Source: CAWUKT01 sp964352215 (GTDB lineage Bacteria > Bacteroidota > Bacteroidia > J057 > JADKCL01). Taken from it: 64,000 bases of DNA. Shown here piece by piece: positions 26,977 through 35,392 of the stretch (the first letter of the stretch is position 1; each line of letters begins with the position of its first letter). The stretch covers positions 23,163-87,162 of the forward strand of contig CAYGRE010000011.1 in assembly GCA_964352215.1 (NCBI GenBank). Reading direction: 5' to 3'. Below the pieces are notes generated by a model, which searched no databases, was not told the DNA's origin, and saw only the letters and a list, made by a program, of their open reading frames with translations. Made by a program: the position numbers and the translations under genes.

Positions 26977-29486
26977 AATCCTACTTCCAACCCCATACCC
27001 ATTATTTCTGGGAGTTCGCCGAAGATGGTGAGGTGATCGCAATTCCATACGGGAGTACGATTGCCTACCGGGGTTTGGTAGAGAATACCCTCTATGCTTT
27101 GTCCTACCAGGGCTTGCCCAGGTTTGGAACCGTGCTTATGGCTTTGGCTGCCCTCAGCGAGGACGGTGGTGGTTTACTGAAAGAAATCAAGGAACTTCTG
27201 ACGCGGTACGATAAAAGTACCGATAAAGTAATCCTCAATTCCTCGATAGGATTCCTGAACCGCCTGGCCAAAGTACCTACGGAGTACAAGATTGGGAAGA
27301 TGAAGGAGAACCTGCTTCGGGGAATTTTTCTCAATTCGCACCGCCGGATAGGTGCAAAGCAGGCCCGAAAGAAGATTTATCCGAGATTCAAAGAAAAAAA
27401 GGAAAGCGAAGATTTCATCGCCGTCACGAAGGTCGATTCCGATTATTTCTACGCCGACTTCCGTCCGCTTCAGATGCTGGCGGAGAAATTCCCCACCACA
27501 AAGAGCATTCTGGCCGCCATGCTGGGCCTTCCCGAATTGCCGGAGGAGATTGAATTACCAGTAGTCGAGGAACCACAGCTACCCAGTGAACCAGATGAAG
27601 ACCTGGTGGAGCGCCTGGTCGACCAGGCCCAGACCTTTCAGATTGGGAGCCTGGTCCGACATTTGTGGTCGGGCTTCACCATACCCTTTCACAGCCATAC
27701 ACCCAGCGGCAGGCCCTTTGGAGGAGTTTCCGACATCACGAACAAAGGGGACATCAGCCGACTGTTGATCTCCGAATACGCCCAGGAGGACATCGTCTTT
27801 CTATCACGCCTAGCCAATTCCGAAGCACTCTACCTGAGCCGCGAATCGCCCCCTGCCACGGCCGACAAGCAACGCGATATCCTGATTGACATCACCCTCA
27901 AAAACTGGGGGGTACCCAAGATACTGGCCTTTGCCTCCATGCTGGCCATCGCTCACCATCCGAAATCAAAAATGGCTTGCCGGGTATTTGCGGTTGGTCA
28001 AGAATTGATTCCCATCGCGCACGAGCATGTGAAGGGAATCGTCACCGCCGTCCAACTCGTCGACTCAAGTCTGGACGCCAGCCCCGGCCTGCGGCAGTAT
28101 TTTGAAGAGAACCCTCCCAATGCACAGACCGAGGTGTTTCTGCTGACCGAACCGACCACGGTCAAGCATGCGGCCATGATGCAGACCACACAGGAATTTT
28201 CCGCAGGCATCAACTATTGGCTGCTCTGTGACCAGCAAGGGGGCATCGATGTTTTCCGAAATACGAACCGAAGCCGTAAGCACCTGCAGCGCCTGCAACT
28301 CCCTTTTCGGAAGCTGTGGGAGCAGAAAAGAACAGCCGCCCAGCCAGCTTTAGAATTGACTTTTTCCCAATACCCTATCCTCCTGGATGAGCCTGGAAAT
28401 CACAAGGGGATTGTTAAGCTGAATGAAGAAGAGGCATATTTGTTGATTAAAAACTGTCTGCTGAAAAGGCGAATTATTCCGGGGAGCAAATTAATGTATT
28501 ACTTCAGTTGGGAGGTCGTACATGACGATTTACCGGTGCAGGCCGATGTCTTTCAAATGGGTATTACAGGGACCGCAAAGCTATTGCTACTCTTATGGCG
28601 CATCTCAAAGCCAACCATCTACCTGCTGGATATTAATTCCGGCAATTCCATCCATGTGGAGTTCGCAGAACACAAACCCGGTTCAGTCCCGGAAGTAATC
28701 TTTGAAAAGGACCGTTTTATTTTCCGATACGATAAATATGGGCCTCTTTGGTCCCTCGATTGGGAGACCGGCCTGGAAGATGAGGCTATGGACTTTCATG
28801 TTTTTTTCAAGGACAAGGACCAATCGGCCATCGACATTTACCCAAATCAGTTTTCAAAGAGTATCCTGGTCAGCTTGAAAGGAGTTCATATCAATGCCGA
28901 AAAGAGATTGGTTGTCAACAAACACCAACTTGTCTTCAACCAACAAGGCCAGATCAAATGGCGTCCCAACCATGGTATCCCATTGCTGGAATCCGCCAGC
29001 AATGTCGGAGAAAACCAATATCAATTCGACAAAGGTACTGTTGTCCAAATGAAGGTTCCGGGTATGCTGTCCATCCACCCGAGGAACCCCGATTTGTCCC
29101 AGCTCTTCATTCCAACCACCTTAGATTATCCCATTGGCCTGGGCACGGATGAGGAATTCACCGGGCACCTACATTATTACAAACAGCAGATTTACTGGAT
29201 AATGGTCAATTCCATTGGGAAAAAGAAGCTGGAAACCATCCGAGCGATCACAGAAATAGGGGCAATAGGTGTGCAGGAGGCCAAGAACCTGGTGGAGTCG
29301 GTACCATTTCTGATTCCGAAGAGCCTATCGTCTAGTGAACTGCATGAAGCCCAACGGAAGTTAAATGAGATCGGGGTAGACAGTGAGATGGTTCTCGAAG
29401 AGGATTACTTCAATGAATTGTCAATTGTAAACCCCGAAGCATTTTACTTAAAACACATCACCCCAATGATTCAAGGCATCCTATGA
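26973..29486 (+). CDS. vWA-domain protein of the MoxR-vWA-bpX system, with C-terminal propeller region and L7/L12-like fold
   Basis: 837 residues. The N-terminal bpX1-like segment (about 1-170, HYFWEFAEDGEVIAIPYGSTIAY...) leads to a vWA domain at about 255-440. That part contains DISRLLISEYAQEDIVFLSRLANSEALYLSRE, RDILIDITLKNWGVPKILAFASMLAIAHHP and VFLLTEPTTVKHAAMM. The metal site is degenerate: the DxSxS motif reads DITLK. Residues 450-740 are beta-strand-rich and propeller-like. Residues about 755-805 (AITEIGAIGVQEAKNLVESVP...LNEIGVDSEMV) resemble the C-terminal domain of ribosomal protein L7/L12, which recruits translation GTPases. It is coupled by ATGA overlaps to both neighbours and is the likely core partner of the MoxR ATPase. 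Confidence 0.82.
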   Translation: MKSYFQPHTHYFWEFAEDGEVIAIPYGSTIAYRGLVENTLYALSYQGLPRFGTVLMALAALSEDGGGLLKEIKELLTRYDKSTDKVILNSSIGFLNRLAKVPTEYKIGKMKENLLRGIFLNSHRRIGAKQARKKIYPRFKEKKESEDFIAVTKVDSDYFYADFRPLQMLAEKFPTTKSILAAMLGLPELPEEIELPVVEEPQLPSEPDEDLVERLVDQAQTFQIGSLVRHLWSGFTIPFHSHTPSGRPFGGVSDITNKGDISRLLISEYAQEDIVFLSRLANSEALYLSRESPPATADKQRDILIDITLKNWGVPKILAFASMLAIAHHPKSKMACRVFAVGQELIPIAHEHVKGIVTAVQLVDSSLDASPGLRQYFEENPPNAQTEVFLLTEPTTVKHAAMMQTTQEFSAGINYWLLCDQQGGIDVFRNTNRSRKHLQRLQLPFRKLWEQKRTAAQPALELTFSQYPILLDEPGNHKGIVKLNEEEAYLLIKNCLLKRRIIPGSKLMYYFSWEVVHDDLPVQADVFQMGITGTAKLLLLLWRISKPTIYLLDINSGNSIHVEFAEHKPGSVPEVIFEKDRFIFRYDKYGPLWSLDWETGLEDEAMDFHVFFKDKDQSAIDIYPNQFSKSILVSLKGVHINAEKRLVVNKHQLVFNQQGQIKWRPNHGIPLLESASNVGENQYQFDKGTVVQMKVPGMLSIHPRNPDLSQLFIPTTLDYPIGLGTDEEFTGHLHYYKQQIYWIMVNSIGKKKLETIRAITEIGAIGVQEAKNLVESVPFLIPKSLSSSELHEAQRKLNEIGVDSEMVLEEDYFNELSIVNPEAFYLKHITPMIQGIL

Positions 29487-31201
29487 AGCTGCAATTCCAT
29501 ATATCATCCCAGAGCGAATTTCCATTACGGGGATTCCTCATCCGGGAGACATCGCCCTCCCAATGGATCATGGCCCTGCAAGGCTTGGGCTTCAAAGCGG
29601 ATGAGGTCAGGCTGCTCCCTGTTCCCGGTACGACCCCGAACTCAATCTGGGCTTGTCTGGTAATTGTAGAAAAGGTCCTTACCAAAGAGGAAGTTGGTAA
29701 ATACGAATTGTTTCAAGAGGTATTTCCCAATTTATTTATCCCCGCCGGGACACGCATCAGCCCTGATTTAACCCCCAGGGACCGGGAACGGCTATTTCCC
29801 ACCGGAGCCTACTGTTTTCATCCCGAGGTGGGTTTAGCAGAATTGGATGCAAGCTTCCGGATTGCCGATCTGATCGAATTGCCGGAGAAAGACAAGACGC
29901 AGGTTCGCACTCCTTCAGCCGGAGAAAATTTCCCCGACACCATTCAAAGTTTTCAGGTAATTCCTTTACCACCAGAGGAACTGATGGAGAAGATGGGTAA
30001 GAAAGCATTGCCACCCAAGGAAGTCAAGGAAGACAAAGCCCTTTCCCCGATAGAGCAGATCAGGCTGTTTCTATATGAAAATCTGTTCCTCAAATCGAAA
30101 GTGAAATCCAAAAGTAAAACCGGTCAAAACAAGGAGTTAAGGGGCTGGGCAAAAAAGCTCTTTTCCCGGCTTGGACGCTACAAAAAACCCGGAGGGAGCG
30201 TGGAGGAACAAGTGCTGAATGACTATGAAGACCTGGCAGATCGAAACCGCAAAGAACTGGACAAACTACTGGATTTATTGGACAAGAAGCCAGATGAAGC
30301 CCTTTATTATGCAATTCCACTGGACGACCAGGGGACAGGAAGAGGTCATGGAAAAAGTGCCTACCGCTTTGGCAAACGTTGGTGGCACCTGAACCTTGAG
30401 GACGAGCGTGGATACGGTTCAGGAAGTGGGGTTATGAACAGTTCTTACAATCAACTCAGTCAGAAGTACCGCAAGATGGCGGCTGATTTCCAGAAGAAAC
30501 GGGAGTATGAAAAGGCCGCTTTCGTCTATTTGAAGCTACTCAAGGACCCTCAGAGTGCGGCAGGGGCCCTGAAGGAAGGCAAAATGTACCAGGAGGCGGC
30601 TGTCATTTATGAAGGGAAATGCAACAATCAGGCAGAAGCGGCCAACTGTTATGAAAAGGGCAAAATGTATGAAAAGGCCATTGAACTCTATAAGAGAGTG
30701 GGTAAAATGGAGTATGTCGGGGATCTGTATCAACAACTGGGCAAAGAAGAAGAGAGTCAGAAAGCCTACGAGGCGGCAGCAAATGACTACCTCCGTCAGA
30801 AAAAGTATCTGTTGGCCGCGAGGGTTTACCGGGAAAAAATCAAAGACCTCGACCGTGGCCAGACAACCCTGCACACAGGGTGGAAGAAGGGTGACCAAAA
30901 AGCCCGCCATTGCCTCGACCAATATCTGGGCAATATTCCGGACCTGACCGACAAAAAGCGGGAGATCAGGAAAGTTCTTCAGGAGGATGTGAACGATGCC
31001 AATAGCAAAGTGTTTTTAACCGTAATCCTCAAGGAGTATGTTAAAAGAAACGATTTGGAGTCCTTCCTCCGGGAAATGAGCTACGAATTGATTGCCTACC
31101 GCGCGAAAGGGGACCCGGGGGTGCTCAAATTTTTGAAAACACTCAACCCCGAAAACAGGGAGGCGGTAAAGGATATAGTACGGTTTAAGACGCTGAAGTG
31201 A
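29483..31201 (+). CDS. bpX6-like protein with helical (TPR-like) solenoid
   Basis: 572 residues, last gene of the ternary-system operon. The N-terminal part (about 1-140, FHISSQSEFPLRGFLIRET...LFIPAGTRISPDLTPRDRERL) resembles bpX6-type domains. A basic, low-complexity linker (KSKVKSKSKTGQNKE) follows. Residues about 330-460 hold TPR-like helical repeats built on YEKAAFVYLKL, YQEAAVIYEGK, AANCYEKGKMYEKAIELYKR and LLAARVYREK. The solenoid could bridge the ATPase-vWA complex to a target. Family assignment is by recall. The 3' end overlaps a convergent gene by 17 nt with no terminator between them. Confidence 0.72.
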   Translation: MKLQFHISSQSEFPLRGFLIRETSPSQWIMALQGLGFKADEVRLLPVPGTTPNSIWACLVIVEKVLTKEEVGKYELFQEVFPNLFIPAGTRISPDLTPRDRERLFPTGAYCFHPEVGLAELDASFRIADLIELPEKDKTQVRTPSAGENFPDTIQSFQVIPLPPEELMEKMGKKALPPKEVKEDKALSPIEQIRLFLYENLFLKSKVKSKSKTGQNKELRGWAKKLFSRLGRYKKPGGSVEEQVLNDYEDLADRNRKELDKLLDLLDKKPDEALYYAIPLDDQGTGRGHGKSAYRFGKRWWHLNLEDERGYGSGSGVMNSSYNQLSQKYRKMAADFQKKREYEKAAFVYLKLLKDPQSAAGALKEGKMYQEAAVIYEGKCNNQAEAANCYEKGKMYEKAIELYKRVGKMEYVGDLYQQLGKEEESQKAYEAAANDYLRQKKYLLAARVYREKIKDLDRGQTTLHTGWKKGDQKARHCLDQYLGNIPDLTDKKREIRKVLQEDVNDANSKVFLTVILKEYVKRNDLESFLREMSYELIAYRAKGDPGVLKFLKTLNPENREAVKDIVRFKTLK

Positions 31202-32108
31202 ATGGAGCCAACATTTCTGTCATGTATGCTTCCAGCGCTTTTCGTCCTTGGGTGTCCGGCAATTTAGCGAGTGCCTCCAACGCTTTTGCCCGTTCCTTTT
31301 CCGCGGCAACATTCAGAAATTGATCTGCCCCCATTTCCCTCAGGTATGCTATAACCTGCTCACGGTTCTCTTCCAAGGCATTCTGCTCGATGAGGTCATT
31401 TAATTTTATCCGGTTGGGGTGGTTCAATTTAAGGCTGTACAACAATGGAAGTGCGAGTTCATTGCGACTGGGATTCGTCCGTACAGAAGTGGAGAAAACA
31501 TCTTTGAGATTCTTTTGGATATGAATACACATTCCGAAATGATGTCCGAAAATCCCCGCAGCCTGAACCCAGGCTCCTTGATCGGTTCCCACAAGAGTCC
31601 CGCAAGCCGCTGCAGTCCCAAAAACCATGGCGGTCTTCCACTCCAAAACCTTCCAATAATCTTCCAATTGAGTGAACCTTCCCTTGATGTCGAGGTCGTG
31701 TCCCCGGATGATGGGGAAATACGATTCAAAGAAAGCATTGAAGACTCTGTTCCTGACCAAATCAGGCAATCCACTCTGGCGCAACAAATCCAAAGAGGAA
31801 AGGTGGGCTGCCAGAGCCATGTTCCAATATCTGGCACGCTCGCGAGATGTCTCTTTGGGAGCACCTTCCCGATGGTCGGCCAAATCGTCCATGATCTCGA
31901 AACCAGCTCCTGCATAAGCGATGGCAGCAGCCACTGGCACTGCATCCCGGGGGAGGCCTTCTACCGCCCAACAAGCCGCGAGGGCAAGTCCGATTTCTTG
32001 ACGGTCTTCCAGGAAGGGGCTGACGAATTCACCATATTCACCCCAATCCTGGGGGAGTATCTTTTGGCACCATTCTCGAACTTCTGGATAAAGGGCTTTG
32101 AGATCCAT
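31185..32108 (-). CDS. Polyprenyl (trans-isoprenyl diphosphate) synthase homologue with degenerate second Asp motif
   Basis: 307 residues, all-helical. The first Asp-rich motif is intact: EIMDDLADHREGA, D74-D75-x-x-D78. The second motif, normally DDxxD within GxxFQxxDDxxD, reads HIQKNLKDVF with Lys199 and Asn200 replacing the first two Asp. The following region NPSRNELALPLLYSL fits the family layout. Loss of two Mg-binding Asp residues suggests altered chemistry, such as transferring a single prenyl group to another acceptor, or loss of activity. It is convergent with, and overlaps by 17 nt, the last ternary-system gene. A lipoprotein gene lies 13 bp upstream. Confidence 0.8.
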   Translation of the reverse strand: MDLKALYPEVREWCQKILPQDWGEYGEFVSPFLEDRQEIGLALAACWAVEGLPRDAVPVAAAIAYAGAGFEIMDDLADHREGAPKETSRERARYWNMALAAHLSSLDLLRQSGLPDLVRNRVFNAFFESYFPIIRGHDLDIKGRFTQLEDYWKVLEWKTAMVFGTAAACGTLVGTDQGAWVQAAGIFGHHFGMCIHIQKNLKDVFSTSVRTNPSRNELALPLLYSLKLNHPNRIKLNDLIEQNALEENREQVIAYLREMGADQFLNVAAEKERAKALEALAKLPDTQGRKALEAYMTEMLAPFTSAS

Positions 32109-32121
32109 TACCGCTGATAAT

Positions 32122-32649
32122 TTAGGGTTTGGGAAGAATGCCCCTGAACAGGTCGTTTACTTCCATTAATTCGGTCGTCAGCCGGTCAGTAGAAATCCCA
32201 AGTGAATCTCTTTCCGGACTTTCCTTAGCCTCCCATACCACTTTCCACCCCTTCCATTCGTGGTCAGGGGAGGGGGCTTTTTCCCATTGCCAAACAGTGG
32301 TTTCCGGAAAAGGGGCGGTATATGTCTGACCGGGGGTAATTACGATAAATCCGGGACCATTGCGGGTCCATTCCCGGTCTTCCAAACGGAGAAAATAGGA
32401 TTCATCAGCGATGGCTTCCACTGAAATTGAATACCAACCCCAGGAGTTATTCAATTGCCATATCCGAACGGTTTCCTTGCCATGGTTGGTCCATTCCAAA
32501 TCGTGGTTCTGGGAGTTGGCAAAGATTTTAAGGGAAATTGAGGAAGAGGTCATAGATGATTCATGCCGTTTGGAATTACAACTCAGGACGGACCCTGTCA
32601 TGACAGATCCAATTAGGAACAAAAGAAACCAATATTCTCTTTGTACCAA
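32122..32649 (-). CDS. Hypothetical lipoprotein
   Basis: 175 residues with a lipoprotein-type signal peptide ending TGSVLSC (lipobox Cys about 24), so probably anchored in the outer or inner membrane. The mature part is Trp-rich and beta-type (NNSWGWYSISVEAIADESYF, TRNGPGFIVITPGQTYTA, HEWKGWKVVWEAKESPERDS). I do not recognise a family. It precedes the isoprenyl-synthase homologue on the same strand with a 13-bp gap and may be co-transcribed. Confidence 0.75.
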   Translation of the reverse strand: MVQREYWFLLFLIGSVMTGSVLSCNSKRHESSMTSSSISLKIFANSQNHDLEWTNHGKETVRIWQLNNSWGWYSISVEAIADESYFLRLEDREWTRNGPGFIVITPGQTYTAPFPETTVWQWEKAPSPDHEWKGWKVVWEAKESPERDSLGISTDRLTTELMEVNDLFRGILPKP

Positions 32650-32670
32650 AACAGTGAGATTAAATCGAGC

Positions 32671-33477
32671 TTACCAATCGACAGTGACATGATCGGATCC
32701 GAGTACCCGGTTTCCATTGCAAACATCAATTACATCCATCCGGAAGTACCAGAGGCCAGTACGCGAATTGTTTCCACGAGGTGAATCGCTTCCTACGTAA
32801 CGGGTTCCATTGGCTTGGTCCCGGGTACCGGATGAATCCAGGTATTGGTCAAAGCTTTGGGGGTCGGATTGGGCACCACTTCTGTGCCCGTAACGCTTGT
32901 CAGATCCATCCCGGTCCTCATACCAGGTATCCGGGCTAAAGCCACTGGCAGGTCTGAAGCCAGCGTGGTTGGGAGAAGTTTCACCCGCTGACCACTTGAT
33001 ATATTGTCTGACTTCACAGCAGGATGCGTAGATGCCACTGGCCGGATCATGGTCAAATTCTGCCGCCATTCTGAAAGTTGCGGTTTTCATTCCACCACTG
33101 GCTCGAGCTGCGATGGTCCCATTGGGGGTATAGGTAGGGCCGCTTCTCAACCTGCCCCGACGCGCGGGAGCAGGAGCGCCACTTTCATCATCAGAATCTT
33201 GCAACTGGAGTGTTCCTCCGTTGTTCCGGGTGCCTTCACCGCGGGTACTCTCTTTTTCTGATGAACCTGAACTACTTTCAGAAGAGGCCATTTGTGCCTG
33301 ATTTTCTGGCTCATCCTGGCTGCGCATGAGCTGAAGGGGTTCAGCAGTGAGATTTAAGGTTGGTTGGGGCTGAGATTGGGTTCCCGGAGTCGAGGAAAAA
33401 CCACTGTCTCCCAAACCACCCTCTCGGGTTACTTCTTTTTGCCCTTCGGAATGTTGTTTTACTTGGTCGGTTTCCAT
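32671..33477 (-). CDS. Protein with long disordered N-terminus, eCIS-cargo-like leader, and conserved C-terminal domain
   Basis: 268 residues without a signal peptide. Residues 1-115 are Gln-, Ser-, Glu- and Gly-rich and disordered, and include TLNLTAEPLQLMRSQDEPE. Short segments of this kind occur near the N-termini of proteins loaded into extracellular contractile injection systems in Bacteroidota. Residues 120-268 form a compact domain (ATFRMAAEFDHD, CCEVRQYIKWSAG, WYEDRDGSDKRYGHR, YFRMDVIDVCNG) seen in similar proteins. No CIS structural genes are visible in the window, so cargo status is speculative. It has no other recognisable function. Confidence 0.6.
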   Translation of the reverse strand: METDQVKQHSEGQKEVTREGGLGDSGFSSTPGTQSQPQPTLNLTAEPLQLMRSQDEPENQAQMASSESSSGSSEKESTRGEGTRNNGGTLQLQDSDDESGAPAPARRGRLRSGPTYTPNGTIAARASGGMKTATFRMAAEFDHDPASGIYASCCEVRQYIKWSAGETSPNHAGFRPASGFSPDTWYEDRDGSDKRYGHRSGAQSDPQSFDQYLDSSGTRDQANGTRYVGSDSPRGNNSRTGLWYFRMDVIDVCNGNRVLGSDHVTVDW

Positions 33478-33558
33478 AGCTTTTTTAAGTCTGAGAGATT
33501 GGCTCTATACAACAATATACAGATTATTTAGCAAATAGTTGGATTTCAGAATTAACTT

Positions 33559-34125
33559 TTGAAGTCCGCTATATTCAAACAACCCCTTGGCTCCCCAGCC
33601 AGAACCTCCGATATTTACCCTGTGGAAAAGCCCAAGGTTATATTCTTCTCGGGGTTGCCCGGCTCTGGCAAGACTTATCTGGCCAAGAAACTTGCTATGG
33701 CAATTGGCGTGCCTCATATCAGCAGTGACATTGTCCGGAAAGAAATGGACCTGCAGCAAAAGTACCAGACCAGTGACAAGCATGCCGTTTATAAGGAAAT
33801 GAAACGCCGAATGCTTGCTTTTCTGGAAAAAGGATCAAATGTGATCCTCGATGCAACTTACTATCAACAGGAACTCCGGGGTTCGTTTGTGGAAGCGGCG
33901 GCAAGGTTAACCGATCAAATCTACTGGATACTGGCGGTCTGCAATGAGGAAACCACCAAGCTCAGGGTAAGCAAAAAACGGAAGGACAGCGAGGCAGATT
34001 TTCAGGTTTACTTGAAGATTCGGGATGCCTTTGAGCCACTGGAAAGAGAATTTCTCAGCGTACCTACAGATACGGAGGACGAAGAAGAGTCCCTCCGAAA
34101 AATAATAGCCTTTTGTAAATTGTGA
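33559..34125 (+). CDS. P-loop kinase, AAA_33 type
   Basis: 188 residues from a TTG at 33559. A GTG at 33622 (VEKPKVIFFSGLPGSGKT) would place the P-loop closer to the N-terminus and is a good alternative. The Walker A motif GLPGSGKTYLAKKLA is followed by HISSDIVRKE and a DxxxxQ region (VILDATYYQQELR). Such small kinases often phosphorylate small molecules or RNA. It lies 1 bp upstream of an APH-like kinase gene. In many bacteria (for example M. tuberculosis Rv2004c) the two domains are fused in one protein, here split and in reverse order. Confidence 0.82.
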   Translation: MKSAIFKQPLGSPARTSDIYPVEKPKVIFFSGLPGSGKTYLAKKLAMAIGVPHISSDIVRKEMDLQQKYQTSDKHAVYKEMKRRMLAFLEKGSNVILDATYYQQELRGSFVEAAARLTDQIYWILAVCNEETTKLRVSKKRKDSEADFQVYLKIRDAFEPLEREFLSVPTDTEDEEESLRKIIAFCKL

Positions 34126-34126
34126 T

Positions 34127-35227
34127 ATGGATGCAGCAGCGGTTCGGAAGATCAAAGTGAAGGGAGAAATCGTTCGGGAGGTGATCGAAACCCATATTTC
34201 ATGGGTGTTGCTGACCGATGCGCACGCTTTCAAGCTAAAAAAGGACTTGAAGTTCTCCTTTCTGGATTTCTCGACCCTCGAACAAAGGAAATTCTACTGT
34301 GAACGGGAACTCTTTCTAAACCGTCGACTCGCTCCGGCCATGTACCTGCGGGTTGCTCCGGTTATTGAAGGGGCGGATGGCTTTATGATTCTTGTGGGAA
34401 ATGATCAGAATAGTGGGGGTAGCCAGCAGAGTGGAGGTGACCAGGACCAGCTTGACCGTGGGGTCCGGCAAGATGGAGATGCCCAGAACGGTGAAAGTTT
34501 CGAAATCAGGGACTATGCCGTCGTCATGAAAAGAATGGACGGCCACCGGCAAATGCACCTTCTGTTGGAACAAAACCAGGTAGAGGCAAAGGACGTTATC
34601 CGGATCGCAGAAAAGATCGCCCAATTCCACCTCACAGCCACTGTCATCAACACCCCCTTTGATCCCCAGCAATTTGCCGCCACCTTCAATGATATTGCAT
34701 CGGTCGCAGACTTTGTACAGGAAGAACTGGGACCGGAGGCACGGAAGACCATTGACCAATCGATAGCCTTTTCAAACGCCTTCATCCAACAGAATCAGCG
34801 CAAATTTGAAAAGCGGGTAGCACTGCAAATGGTCCGGGATGGCCATGGAGACTTACATTCCGGAAATATATTCCTGTATGACGACCCTGTGATCTTCGAT
34901 TGCATCGAGTTCCAGGATGGTTTCCGGCAAATCGATCTGCTCAATGAAATCGGCTTCTTCTGCATGGACCTCGACGCCTACGGCAGGGCCGACTTGGGCA
35001 AGGCCTTCCTGGATGCCTACACGCCTTTCATCCCACAGGTCATGGCCACCGAATTTGACAAGCAACTGTTCACCTACTATAAATTGTTCCGGGCCAATGT
35101 CCGGGCCAAAGTTGTAGCGATGAAAGCACAGCAGCACCTCCATGAAAACCATACCGAAACGACCGAAGAAGTTGCGCTGTACCTGGAATTGATGCAAGCT
35201 TATTTGGGGGAGTTGGAAGGGGCTTGA
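34127..35227 (+). CDS. Aminoglycoside-phosphotransferase-like (APH fold) kinase
   Basis: 366 residues. It has a protein-kinase-like fold: an N-lobe with HAFKLKKDLKFSFLDFSTLEQRKFYCERE, the Brenner motif DGHGDLHSGNIFLY, and the DFG-equivalent IFDCIEFQDGF. A Gln/Gly/Asp-rich insertion (about residues 90-125) interrupts the N-lobe and is unlike the rest. The substrate is unknown, and a role in antibiotic resistance should not be assumed. It is immediately downstream of the P-loop kinase gene with which it is fused elsewhere, so the two products probably form one functional unit. Confidence 0.85.
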   Translation: MDAAAVRKIKVKGEIVREVIETHISWVLLTDAHAFKLKKDLKFSFLDFSTLEQRKFYCERELFLNRRLAPAMYLRVAPVIEGADGFMILVGNDQNSGGSQQSGGDQDQLDRGVRQDGDAQNGESFEIRDYAVVMKRMDGHRQMHLLLEQNQVEAKDVIRIAEKIAQFHLTATVINTPFDPQQFAATFNDIASVADFVQEELGPEARKTIDQSIAFSNAFIQQNQRKFEKRVALQMVRDGHGDLHSGNIFLYDDPVIFDCIEFQDGFRQIDLLNEIGFFCMDLDAYGRADLGKAFLDAYTPFIPQVMATEFDKQLFTYYKLFRANVRAKVVAMKAQQHLHENHTETTEEVALYLELMQAYLGELEGA

Positions 35228-35313
35228 TTGGGAAAGGGGCGCAGTTCTGATACCCCCGGTCCAAAATTGATCTATGGCGGGAAAAATCAGGTTGTCTGAG
35301 TGCCATTAAAGGA

Positions 35314-35341
35314 AAAGCCCTACTCGGAAGAGCAGGGCTTT
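35314..35341. terminator. Bidirectional terminator between convergent genes
   Basis: An AAAGCCCT/AGGGCTTT stem lies between the end of the APH-like gene and the convergent T9SS protein gene. T-rich flanks exist on both strands, slightly better on the minus strand. Confidence 0.75.
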
Positions 35342-35392
35342 CAACAGTTCGTTCAGCTTCACCAATCGAGGTTTCGCTTAACAATTTGGCGG

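Noticed and set aside
34127..35227. Antibiotic-resistance aminoglycoside phosphotransferase
   Set aside because: The fold is APH-like, but the domain partner and lack of close resemblance to resistance enzymes point to a different substrate.
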